The translations under genes were made by a program, and so were the position numbers. A stretch of DNA of 19,695 nt from Choanephora cucurbitarum (Eukaryota > Mucoromycota > Mucoromycetes > Mucorales > Choanephoraceae): the NCBI GenBank assembly GCA_025331435.1, contig JAIWNI010000230.1, positions 1 through 19,695 of the forward strand, in the 5' to 3' direction. Under the pieces are notes generated by a model. It was not told the DNA's origin and ran no database searches. It saw only the letters and a list, made by a program, of their open reading frames with translations. Shown here in pieces: positions 1-8,829 of the stretch. The stretch's first letter is position 1. Each line of letters starts with the position of its first letter.

Positions 1-2341
1 ATCGTACGTAGATTTATTCGGTGTGACTGTAGTAGGGATATGCAGGAACATACAACGCATGTCAAGAGTGTCATCAACGAACTCATCCGGGTAAAATTGA
101 TCTTGAATCCTACAAAATGACACTTCGCGCAGCGAACCATTTATTTGTTGGGTTTCTGTGTATCAGCTAACGGACAAACGTATTTAGATCCTAGAAAAGT
201 TGCCAATACTACGGAGTGGCCCACACCACGTACTGGCAAAGATATACAACGTTTCCTGGGATTTGTTAATTGTTTTAGAGAATACGTTCCTAAGATATCC
301 ATATTAACAGCGAAGCTGGATGGCTTGCGTAATCATGCTGGCAATCTCGGCTCCTTATGGACAGAGAAGCATGATTAAGCTTTTCACAACCTGAAGCAGG
401 CTCTGCTTCATGCACCAATATTGCAACCACCTAACTTGGATTTACCTTTCCAGGTCGCAACAGATGCTTCGGATGTAGGCATTGGGGCTGTTTTATATCA
501 GCAGGAATATTCGATGAAGAAGCCTCAGTACATCGGCTTTATGGCACGTTCTTTGACGAAGTCGGAACGAAATTATGGTACTACCAAGCGGGAGCTGCTA
601 GCCATTGTTTTTGCACTACAGAAATTCCACACGTATCTGTGGGGGCGTCATCTTATACTACGTACTGATCACAAAGCTCTGGTCTTTATACATACACAAA
701 AAGATCTGAACGCCATGTTAACCAACTGGTTCGATACGATCTTCAACTACACTTTTACGGTGGTACATTTACCAGGTATTGATAATGTTCTACCTGACAG
801 TTTATCCCGTCTTTTTCATAGTAAAAAAGAACTGGGGGAGGGTAATGTGGATAAGTTTCACTCCTCACAATATGTCATCAGAAAGATTGACAGAGCTAAC
901 AGAAAAGCTACCATCGCTTACTTAGCGGAAAACATGCTAGAACCTCCGACGGAGGAGAAAAAGCAGGAGATTTTGGGGAAAGCACATCTCTTCGGGCACT
1001 TTGGAGCAGAGGCCATGGTAAAAGCGATACACAACAATGGAATGCATTGGCCTAAATTAATGGAACAAGCACTAGCGGTTGCTAAAAAGTGTTCCCAATG
1101 TCAAAAGTTCAACATTGTAAAAACAGGTTATAACCCTCATAGACCCGGTCAGGTCATCCTTACCTGGAGATCATTGGGCGATAGACTTACCGGGACCTCT
1201 ACCATTGACGGAAAGGAACAACAAGTGCATGTTGGTCATGATAGATATATGCTCAAGATTTGTCATCCTAAGACCTATACCGAACAAAACAGCGGAAGCT
1301 GTGATAAAAGCTCTGATACCTGTATTTTGCGACTTTGGGATACCTAGAATAGTCCAATCAGACAATGGCAAAGAATTTGCCAATCAAGTCATGGAAAGAT
1401 TTAGAAAATCGGCAGGCTTTGATCATCGCTTGATTACCCCCTATTATCCACAAGCTAATGGTGCTGCAGAAAGAACTGTAGGCACAGCGATGAATGCCTT
1501 AAAAAAGGTAGTGGAGGGTGTCACAGGTGAATGGGATCTATTCATTTACTCCGTGCAATTGGCGCTCAACAACAAAGTATCAAAAAGGTTGAATACGCCC
1601 CCTTTCAACGTTATGTTTGGAAGGAAATTGAATGACATTAAGAATTACAACGAGGAAACAGGTACAACTACACCCTTGACAAACGAGCAAATTGATCAAA
1701 GAATCAGGCAGTTACCAGATGTAGTGTTTCTGGCGATTGAAGAAAGGACTACGCGTGCGGTGGAAAAACAAAACGGTAATTTTGACAAAACGCATTCATA
1801 GAGAAGCCCTCCTGTGAACAGTCTAATTAGGATAAGGATACCAACTAACTTCAGAGCAAAAGTGGACACAATTTACGAAGGGCCTTACACTATTGTGAGG
1901 AAAACTCAACAGGGTACATACGTACTAAAAGATACTACGGGCGAAAATCTAGCTAGTAGTTATACTATATCTCAGTTGAAACCCGTGATAAGTGATCACA
2001 TACTGGATCTAGAAAGCACCAAATAAGTGGAAGCTATCTTAGGTCATTACTTAGACGAGGAAACCAACAAATATGTTTATTTTGTTAAATGGAAAAACAT
2101 GGAAGATTCCTTCAACCAATAGGTTAAAGCGGAAGACTTTTACTCACAAGGAATTATTCAAGAATACTGGAACAGTATGGAGCCTAGTGTCATCAGCAAC
2201 ACAATGACAAAGAAGTCACAAGGCAAAAGGGGCAGACCTAGAAAGTATGCGGAGCATACGGTCAACCAAAAGCAGGTTTCTGGAAAAAGAAAAAATAATG
2301 CTACAAACAGTTTCGGAACAAAGAAACGGAAATCCAAATAA
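1..2341 (+). pseudogene. Decayed Ty3/Gypsy (chromovirus) pol, 3' half
   Basis: This is the 3' part of a retrotransposon polyprotein: reverse transcriptase tail, RNase H, integrase and chromodomain. The window opens near a broken YVDD box (tac gta gat at 5-13). The RT thumb follows, with LLGFCVSANG and RFLGFVNCFREYVPKIS. RNase H shows TDASDVGIGAVLYQ, SERNYGTTKRELLAI and TDHKAL (421-830). Integrase has the HHCC zinc finger (HLFGHFG, CSQC; about 980-1110) and a DDE core: AIDLPGPLP, then QSDNGKEF and NGAAERTVG with 35 residues between D and E, then a GPY/F-like EGPYTIVR. Lesions are TGA at 118, TAA at 376, a frameshift near 1140-1170, and stops at 1799, 2024 and 2120. The stop at 2120 (TAG) replaces a tryptophan that chromodomains usually keep. 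The gene therefore cannot make a full product. It is truncated by the window start, so gag, protease and the 5' LTR are not seen. Confidence 0.93.
2027..2341 (+). other. Chromodomain plus AT-hook tail of the decayed pol
   Basis: The C-terminal tail of the left Gypsy pol reads in the same frame as the integrase core, between two stops. The segment VEAILGHYLDEET, then KYVYFVKWKN, then SFNQ-stop-VKAEDF and IIQEYW matches the chromodomain pattern of an aromatic-rich strand with VKWK. In chromoviruses this domain is thought to steer integration to chromatin marks. It is followed by KRGRPRKYA, a canonical AT-hook (GRP core with flanking basic residues), and by the lysine-rich ends SGKRKNN and TKKRKSK, which resemble nuclear localisation signals. 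The reading frame ends with TAA at 2339-2341. The TAG at 2120-2122 lies inside the chromodomain, so this copy is dead. The family call rests on the sequence pattern alone. Confidence 0.8.
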
Positions 2342-2382
2342 GACGTCTTTGCACAATGCATAAAGAGTCTGGAGGGGAGTAA

Positions 2383-2546
2383 TGTGGTATTCACCACAGC
2401 TCATTTATATAATTTAAATACCGATCTGGTTAAGAAGAGTTTTTTATCGTGTCTGACACTTTTTCTCTTCACCTTAATAAAGGCCTATAATTTGTCTCAC
2501 TTAACTTGCTAAGTTACAAAACCCTATTCAAAAGACAAATACAACA
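2383..2546 (+). repeat. Probable 3' LTR of the left Gypsy element
   Basis: A purine-rich tract (GGAGGGGAGTAA, 2371-2382) follows the pol stop by about 30 bases. This is where a polypurine tract should precede the 3' LTR. The next bases are TGTGGTATTCACCACA, a TG start that also forms a 6-bp hairpin with a 4-nt loop. An AT-rich TATA-like stretch lies near 2404-2420 and AATAAA at 2475-2480. The end at ACAACA (2546) is the first reasonable CA and is a guess, because the matching 5' LTR lies outside the window. The start is better supported than the end. Confidence 0.55.
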
Positions 2547-2847
2547 TGGCATATTGATGTAATATTAAGCATTTGTGCATTGACACGTTAGAAATAATAA
2601 TAAACGTCTTTTCAATTTACATCTCTCTTCAGGATGCTTTTTGCAATGACCAAACTTAGATATCAAACAGTAATGATTCATATCACTGCGATCACTTTTT
2701 CTCTATGAAACAACAATTGCTTGTAGTTATATCGTAAATAGTAAGATATATGATTTGTAATTTTATTCAAAACATTCAGGAACAGAATCAAAAACCCTCT
2801 TTTTTTACTTTTATCTCCTTCTAAAAACTAAATACATTCAACTTAAC
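2547..2847. other. AT-rich spacer upstream of the KDZ gene
   Basis: About 300 bases without a coding frame of note. The stretch has pyrimidine-rich patches just before the KDZ start codon (cctctttttttacttttatc, 2799-2818) and AACTTAACATG at the start itself, as in fungal core promoters. It should contain the left end of the KDZ transposon, but I could not find a terminal inverted repeat matching the right flank (18566-18692). Confidence 0.4.
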
Positions 2848-4291
2848 ATGTCTAAACGCAGCAACCCTTACTCCGGAATCTTCTTCAATTCTGGTGCAAA
2901 GAAACTTACCAAGAAGGGCGCTGAAAAGTATTTCGACGCTGTCAGAGCAAAGCAAATGGACGATGCTCTGAAATTTGGTAAATGGGCTGAGCAAAATGCG
3001 AAGCAAGAAAAGCTCAAGGAAGCAAACAAGAAAGAACGAAGAGGTAGAGGAGAGCCTCAGAAGAAGAATCATGCTTGCTCAAGGCCAAGCTGATTTTGAC
3101 TCTGATATCAATCTCATTGATAATGATAGTCAATGGGTTGATATTGACGAAGATGCCAGACTATCTCAGTCTGTTGAAAACAATCTTCGTTGGGCTCAAG
3201 AGTCCAACAAGATCAGGGATTTGTTATCTCAAGTCATATGAGATCAACGGCCGCCCTACCATGTCTCAAACAAGTGTCAGCTTTGAGACGTGTGATTGTG
3301 TTTGTAGCGATCAGAAAACTACAGAAATCACACTTTACTTTATGGATGGTACTTTGTATTTTTGCAACATAAAACGAGCACTGATTCTAATGATTTTATT
3401 TTTTATTGACAACCTAGCAATTCGAAAAGTATTAGTCAAGAACTGTAGCTGCAATCCTCTGTTCGAACAACTGTTGCTGAAGCAGTTCATGCCAGCCAGT
3501 CTTGTTATGCCTCGAAAGGCATTTCAGTTTTGGAATGCTTGACTTTCTCCACCTCTTGAAGATGAATGGTCAAATTTCAAACCATTGCTTTGCGAACATT
3601 CTGAACCAGAATTATGGCCTCGCATCTGTTGTGAGAAAGGTGATTATAGAACATTATCTAACTTCTTATAATAACATACCTACTTAACTGAAGCTTTTTA
3701 GTGTGATGTTGTAAAGAATCACTTGCTGAATTCAGTTTATCTGAAATACAGACGCTTGACACGATATGCAAGCGATTATGTCAAGCAAGTCAATGCAATT
3801 GAAAAGTTGAAGAACTGTCTTGCTTATGAGGTAATTACCTGAAGTATATAAAGTAGTCATCATTTGTTTAATGACTATGTTGTAAATAGAATGCAGAGCG
3901 CAAGATTGTCAGCATGGATGGCAACATGCAGCTGAAGAGAAGAGATGACTGTCTCTCAAAGGGAACTTCCCCTTGATTGGCTGTTCTCTGTTTCGTCCGA
4001 GGAAGCATCCCTTTGGGGATCCAAGGAGGAAGTCGATGCTGCCGCTGCTATTGCCGACAAGTTGAAAAACGAAGAAAATGTAATGATTAATTGCTCGAAT
4101 TGAATGTGTGGCATAAACTGACATATAGTATAGTGCCCTGTTGATGCCTTGATTGACAACTCATTCAAGGCAAGCGGCAACAACAACCGTAACAACTCCA
4201 ACGGCAGATATGCTGAAACTGACGTCTTTTCGCTTTCATGTGCTCAACATGGCGTGCCTGAGCGCATGTACAACATGTACGGTGGTGAAGG

Positions 4292-4756
4292 GTAAGTTAA
4301 CAAATGGTTTACAAATCTGGTTTCTAACTTCCAACTTGAATAGCCATTTTTGTATTCATACAGTACGGATCTTATATTTATCCACTTATGACTTAACAAT
4401 CACTTCTATTTCGACTTCAGCTTGTTCTTTTGACAACTGTTTCGGATAATCCTTATTCAAGGTCAGTACTGACATCTCGCCAATGATTTACCAGTTACTT
4501 GGATTCAGGTACAGTTGGCCAATCAACCTGTACAAGTACTTCTTCTCTACAAGACTGTCACCATCAATCTTACATCCGATTTGTCATTGATATTATCTTT
4601 TATCATTAGCCTTTATAAAAGTTTTACAATCTCAGTTGAAATAGCATCTTCATGAAAAGTATAAATAAGATCAATATTTTGAAGTAAATAAAAGTATCTT
4701 TAGTCTGATTAATTTCTCTTGTCTAATACAATTGTGAATTATTTGGTCTTCAACAG
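4292..4756 (+). other. Oversized KDZ intron (465 nt)
   Basis: The exon ending at 4291 (NMYGGEG) and the one starting at 4757 (HKYALAS) join in phase, codon gg|c, with GTAAGT at the donor and CAACAG at the acceptor. Other introns of this gene are 49-69 nt once the solo LTR is removed, so this one carries roughly 400 extra bases. The first 52 bases (4292-4343, GTAAGT to AATAG) would themselves make a normal-size intron. The extra DNA includes the imperfect palindrome GTACAG...CTGTAC around TTGGCCAA (near 4510-4533). I found no coding frame that explains it and no clean TSD. Confidence 0.5.
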
Positions 4757-5221
4757 CCACAAGTATGCCCTGGCCTCTGTTGGGTACATGGTTGAGAACA
4801 ACCCAACAGATACAAAGTACGGGATCATGTATGACATTGCCTGTCTTGTTAGGAAAAGCCTGGAAGTAAATAACTTTATTATTGAATCATGGTACATATG
4901 TCAAAAAATTAATAATATTGCTTGTTAGAGATCCTTTCCAGTATCGAAGAACGATACCTGGCATGGAGTCACTGCATTTCATGCATACGCCCATATTATG
5001 GCTTGCCAAGTGAACTACAACCCGAAGTATATCCCTAACTTTGGGTGTACTGACGGCGAGGGCTGTGAGAGGTTCTGGTCCTACTTGGACGGTTTCGTGT
5101 CAATGAAGCGGAGCATGTCCAGTAGAAACCGCCTCTTGGCAATCACAGACTCGGTAGAACACTTTACCTACCAAAAAATGCTCGGGTTGCGTAAGTCATC
5201 TTTAGGTCAACCAACATGCAG

Positions 5222-5675
5222 TGTGGTGTTTGACACCTCTGAAGATCAAATCCTCATAAAGAAGATATCCATATTTGGATATTAAAGATATTCATCATGA
5301 TCATCGTCATGGATTTAGTAATCCGATCATCAATTGAACTAGTCTAGAATGATTTCATATGTTAGTGCTATGGATCATACAAGGTTATAGACTAAGTTAG
5401 GTGCAAGCAGTAAAGTACTGCTAGACTATGACATAAAGACATTATGTTATAAAGGTGACACAAGCCTAGTAATGCACAATAAGCTCTGTAATATCTTGAT
5501 ATAGTAAAGTAAATGGACTAAAGAAAGTCAAAGACGTAATAGCTGTAGTAGATAGCAAATAGTATAAATACTCTCATTTATTTTATTCAGAATAAAGGTA
5601 TACGTAAAACAGTCTCAAACTACTCATATACTTGTTACCTGTTACTTTATCTTTTTTTGAATCCTAAATATCACA
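5222..5675 (+). repeat. Solo LTR inside a KDZ intron
   Basis: The 454-bp segment starts TGTGGTG and ends ATATCACA (TG...CA). It is flanked by a perfect 5-bp target duplication, TGCAG at 5217-5221 and 5676-5680. It holds a TATA-like TATAAATA (5563-5570) and AATAAA (5591-5596), as LTR promoters and polyadenylation regions do. No internal retroelement coding lies between the flanks, so it is a solo LTR left by recombination between two LTRs. Removing it and one TGCAG leaves a 58-nt KDZ intron (GTAAGT at 5191 to ATGTAG at 5707), which independently confirms both ends. Its parent family is unknown. Its TGTGGT start matches that of the LTR at 2383, but the rest differs. The strand is assigned from TATA and AATAAA orientation. 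Confidence 0.85.
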
Positions 5676-5787
5676 TGCAGCTTTGTTTTAACATCTTCAT
5701 CATGTAGCCGAGCAAATTAAAAACAAAAAAAAAACATAGAAAAATTTTTAAAAAATCATAATCAGTTAATATATTAAAAAGTTAAAG

Positions 5788-5813
5788 GAGCTAAAAAACA
5801 GTCACCACCAGCT
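5788..5813 (+). repeat. Minisatellite unit, left of the Gypsy insertion
   Basis: The unit gagctaaaaaacagtcacc followed by accagct is the left piece of a tandem repeat that the Gypsy element split. It continues as taaaatc plus one and a half more units at 11092-11154. It belongs to the Helitron 5' non-coding region. Confidence 0.75.
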
Positions 5814-6091
5814 TAAAATAAGCTTCGAATCGGACTGAGACTGAAGAGTAAGAATTTAGAAAATGGGAACTAAAGACTTATTTGATTTTAAGATAGAAGA
5901 ATAATAATTATACTTTATTGAATAGAACAATTGACATATTTATATGTTTTTAGAAATACTGCGGTTATATATATAAGAAGCTAACTATGTCAAAGTATAC
6001 TGCGGTGCAGCTGCGGTGGGATCTGAGTATACTTGTCAAAGAAGAGAAAGATTAGAGTTCCGATCCAGTGGCTACGTCAGGACTCACGACA
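5814..6091 (-). repeat. 3' LTR of the minus-strand Gypsy
   Basis: The 278-bp LTR begins TGTCGTGAG on the minus strand (from 6091) and ends TTATTTTA (5814), so the end is TA rather than the usual CA. It appears identical to the copy at 10810-11087. It contains a TATA-like TTATATATATAAG (5964-5976 on the plus strand) and an AATAAA on the minus strand (5914-5919). The pol reading frame runs 40 bases into it. The sense-strand sequence just before it is C-rich rather than purine-rich, so no normal polypurine tract is visible. Confidence 0.92.
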
Positions 6092-8814
6092 TCCGGGGGG
6101 TTTGGTTCGACAATGTCCTCATTGGCGGAAAAGTATTTTATTCTTGAGGCGTGTACATTCTTCATTTCTTTCTTGTGAAGAACATCTTGAACGTTGTAAC
6201 GATCAGTAGAGAGAACCTGAGAAATACGGAATGGACCACGATATCGTTTGACCAATTTTCTTGCACGTCCGAGTGAGGCATTTGAGAGTACTGGACAATC
6301 GACTAAGACCAAGTCGTTGACTTCAAAAGTTGGCGTTTTACGATGTTTGTTGAACGACAAGGCGTTAGCAGCTTGAGCACGCATATTTTCCATTTGAATG
6401 ATATTGTAAGCGCGGGCCAGAAAGTCTTTTGATTGGATTTGGTATTCTTGGATCGGAATAGTTTTAACACCAAAGTCAGGAGTGGCTAGAGTTCTTGCTT
6501 CACGACCATGAACGATACTGAATGGAGAATATTTGATTGTTTGATGCATCGTTGAGTTATATGCTAGTTGAAATTCCGAAAGGTGCATATCCCAAGTGTC
6601 TTGATGGTTGTCGAGATCCAAATAAGAGCTGATCATGTTCTTTAACGTTTCCATAAAGCGTTCTACGAGACCATTTGATTGTGGGTGATAAGCAGGAGCA
6701 AAGCGTTGATTAATTTTCAAGTGTTGCGACAGTGCGTTGAGAAGAGTACCCGAGTATGGAGGGCCATTATCACTAAGTAGAGCACGAAAGACACCATGTT
6801 CGCCAATGACGCGTAGAAGACATTGAATTATGTACTTATCCGTGTTAGCTGGAACCGCGATGGGGATTACATACCGAGAGAACAGACACTGTATGACAAT
6901 AATGTAGCGGTTACCAGACAGAGAGGGTGGAAGCGGACCGAATGTATCAATGGCAATTGTGTCAAAAGGATGTACAGAAGGAGTGGAGTGAACCATATTA
7001 GTATGGCCGAGAGTGTTGTTGGTTCGTTTGACGCGCTGACAGACAAGACATTCATTGACCTTTTTCTTGACCCAATCTTGTTGATTAGGAAAGTAGTAAA
7101 GCCTATTAAACTTTTGCAGGGTACGTCCAACGCCTAAATGACCTGAAGTAGGATTTGAATGGAGTAAATCGAAGACGTCGTCTTGCATAGATGCCGGGAG
7201 GACTGGGCGGGGGCCAAAGAAGAGGATACCAGACTCGTGCGAGAAATCTGAAGGAAGAGGCGATTTACGAAGAAGTGCTTGACAAAATGGATCGGTGTTT
7301 TGAGCGGTCGATAAGTCAGACGATTGGAAAGATGAGATCATAGCCGAAGAAGGATAACGACTGAGAGCGTCTGGGCCAGCGTTTTTGGATCCAGAGCGAT
7401 AGATGATTTCAAAATCATGTTGTTGTAGGAGAAGCGTCCAGCGAGCAAGTCGTCCACGGAGATCATTGGATTTACCATTATTGAGGAACTGGAGGCTATG
7501 ATGATCGGTGATAACTAAGAACTTTGTACCAGTAAGAAAGTGTGCGAACTTTTTGATACCCCAAACGATGGCGAGAGCTTCGACTTCGGAGACACCGTAA
7601 TTACGTTCGGCAGAAGTAAGAGAACGTGAAGCGTAGGCGACAGCATATGCACGATTGTTGTGAACATCCCGTTGGCAGAGAATTACGCCAATGCCGGCAG
7701 TACAAGCACCGTCGGTGTGCAACTCAAAAGGACGAGTGAAATCAGGAAACCGGAGAACAGGTGCAGAAATCAAGGCCTGCTTGAGAGAATCATGTGCAGT
7801 TTGCTGAGCTTGAGTCCAAGACCAAGGAGCATCTTTAGTTAGCAGAGCGCTGAGGGGAGCAGCAATGGTTGAAAATTTACTAATAAAACTACGGTAGTAA
7901 CCAGCCAGACCAAGGAAGGATCGCAGAGAAGGTACATCAAAAGGCTGAGGAAAGTCGGTAATTGCACGAATCTTTTCAGGGTTAGTGTGAAGTCCTGCAG
8001 GAGAAATAACGTACCCGAGGAAAGAGATGCGATCGCTACCAAAGTTACACTTCTTGAGATTTGCAGTGAGAGAAGCAGCGCGCAGACGAGAGAGGACAGA
8101 ACGAAGATCCTTGAGGTGCTGTTCGAAGGTAGGGCTGAAACAAACAATATCGTCTAAATAAACTAATGTGGTTTGCCATTTGAGACCGGAGAGTACAGAG
8201 TCCATTAGACGTTGCATTGTAGCAGGAGCGTTGGTGAGTCCGAAAGGCATGCGAATAAATTCGTAAAGACCACTACGACAGATGAAGGCAGATTTAGGCT
8301 TGGATTCGTCATCTAATTCGATTTGCCAATAGTTGGAGGTTAGGTCGAGAGTTGAAAATACCTTAGCATTACCGAGGCTATGAATAGTGTCATCGATTCT
8401 TGGCAAAGGGTAAACATCTTTGCGTGTAACACCATTGATTCGTCGGTAGTCCACACAGAAGCGAGGAGATCCATCATGCTTCTTGACTAGAACCACAGGA
8501 GAAGCCCAAGGAGAATTGCTGGGTTGTATGATTCCTTGTTTTAGCATTTCTTCAATAAGAGAGTCGATGGTTTCGTTTTCTGCAGCAGATGCCCTATGTG
8601 GAGGTTGAGAAAGCGGTCTTGAGTCACCAGTGTCGATAGTGTGTTGTACCAAGGGTGTAACCGAGTTTGGCTTAGAGTCAAAGCAATCAGGAAACTCATT
8701 GAGAAGTTTTTCCAAGGCAACACGTTCGGACGTAGATAGATGCTTACCAATATTCTTAGAGAAGTCCAAAGTGGTTGGCGAAGAAACAACGGCAGATGTT
8801 GTCGAAGATTGCAT
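6052..8814 (-). CDS. pol: Gypsy Pol: reverse transcriptase, RNase H, integrase
   Basis: The 920-residue ORF is uninterrupted and carries the replication enzymes of the Gypsy element. RT shows STLDLTSNYWQI (D157) and VYLDDIV (Y219, D221, D222), so the catalytic aspartates are all present. RNase H begins at HTDGACTAGIGVIL (D368), with SERNYGVSEVEALAI and ITDHHSL. Integrase has the HHCC finger (HLGVG, CLVCQR) and the DDE triad D623 (AIDTFGPLPP), D682 (LSDNGPP) and E718 (NGLVERFM), D and E being 35 residues apart. A GPF module (KRYRGPFRISQVL) follows, with no chromodomain. The first ATG is at 8814, but the frame is open back to the TAG at 8830-8832 and shares the frame of gag. It is therefore probably made as a Gag-Pol fusion by stop read-through, or from the internal ATG. 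The last 13 codons and the stop lie in the 3' LTR. Confidence 0.95.
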   Translation of the reverse strand: MQSSTTSAVVSSPTTLDFSKNIGKHLSTSERVALEKLLNEFPDCFDSKPNSVTPLVQHTIDTGDSRPLSQPPHRASAAENETIDSLIEEMLKQGIIQPSNSPWASPVVLVKKHDGSPRFCVDYRRINGVTRKDVYPLPRIDDTIHSLGNAKVFSTLDLTSNYWQIELDDESKPKSAFICRSGLYEFIRMPFGLTNAPATMQRLMDSVLSGLKWQTTLVYLDDIVCFSPTFEQHLKDLRSVLSRLRAASLTANLKKCNFGSDRISFLGYVISPAGLHTNPEKIRAITDFPQPFDVPSLRSFLGLAGYYRSFISKFSTIAAPLSALLTKDAPWSWTQAQQTAHDSLKQALISAPVLRFPDFTRPFELHTDGACTAGIGVILCQRDVHNNRAYAVAYASRSLTSAERNYGVSEVEALAIVWGIKKFAHFLTGTKFLVITDHHSLQFLNNGKSNDLRGRLARWTLLLQQHDFEIIYRSGSKNAGPDALSRYPSSAMISSFQSSDLSTAQNTDPFCQALLRKSPLPSDFSHESGILFFGPRPVLPASMQDDVFDLLHSNPTSGHLGVGRTLQKFNRLYYFPNQQDWVKKKVNECLVCQRVKRTNNTLGHTNMVHSTPSVHPFDTIAIDTFGPLPPSLSGNRYIIVIQCLFSRYVIPIAVPANTDKYIIQCLLRVIGEHGVFRALLSDNGPPYSGTLLNALSQHLKINQRFAPAYHPQSNGLVERFMETLKNMISSYLDLDNHQDTWDMHLSEFQLAYNSTMHQTIKYSPFSIVHGREARTLATPDFGVKTIPIQEYQIQSKDFLARAYNIIQMENMRAQAANALSFNKHRKTPTFEVNDLVLVDCPVLSNASLGRARKLVKRYRGPFRISQVLSTDRYNVQDVLHKKEMKNVHASRIKYFSANEDIVEPNPPDVVSPDVATGSEL

Positions 8815-8829
8815 TTGGTTGATAGAGAG

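Larger units (their letters stand above)
2848..5761 (+). pseudogene. KDZ-type transposase, 5' part (exons 1-8)
   Basis: This is the N-terminal and catalytic part of a Kyakuja-Dileera-Zisupton transposase, a cut-and-paste DNA transposase with an RNase H-like fold. Inferred exons are 2848-3348, 3418-3639, 3702-3830, 3890-4079, 4134-4291, 4757-4865, 4929-5190 and 5708-5761, joined by GT-AG introns. Family motifs in order are CSCNPLFEQLLL with MPRKAFQF (CxC-like cysteine region), IVSMDGNMQLKRR, AETDVFSLSCAQHGVPE, NMYGGEG joined to HKYALAS, YGIMYDIACLV, TAFHAYAHIMACQVNYNP and TDGEGCERFWSYLDGF. The aspartate in SMDGN, the aspartate in YDIAC and the glutamate in DGEGCERFW are the likely catalytic triad. 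Frameshifts near 3050, 3237, 3535, 3580 and 3970, and one in the A-run 5725-5734, show it is dead. The frame continues in the segment at 17377-18565. Confidence 0.85.

Noticed and set aside
121..138. Another GCGAAG-type hairpin (cttcgcgcagcgaa) near the window start
   Set aside because: It lies in the RT coding frame (HFAQRT) and lacks the paired flanks and 21-nt loop of the Helitron family.
2024..2122. Stops in the left chromovirus as evidence of repeat-induced point mutation
   Set aside because: A few C-to-T or G-to-A changes (TAA at 376, TAG at 2120) would fit, but indels are just as frequent and this process is not established for the inferred fungal group.
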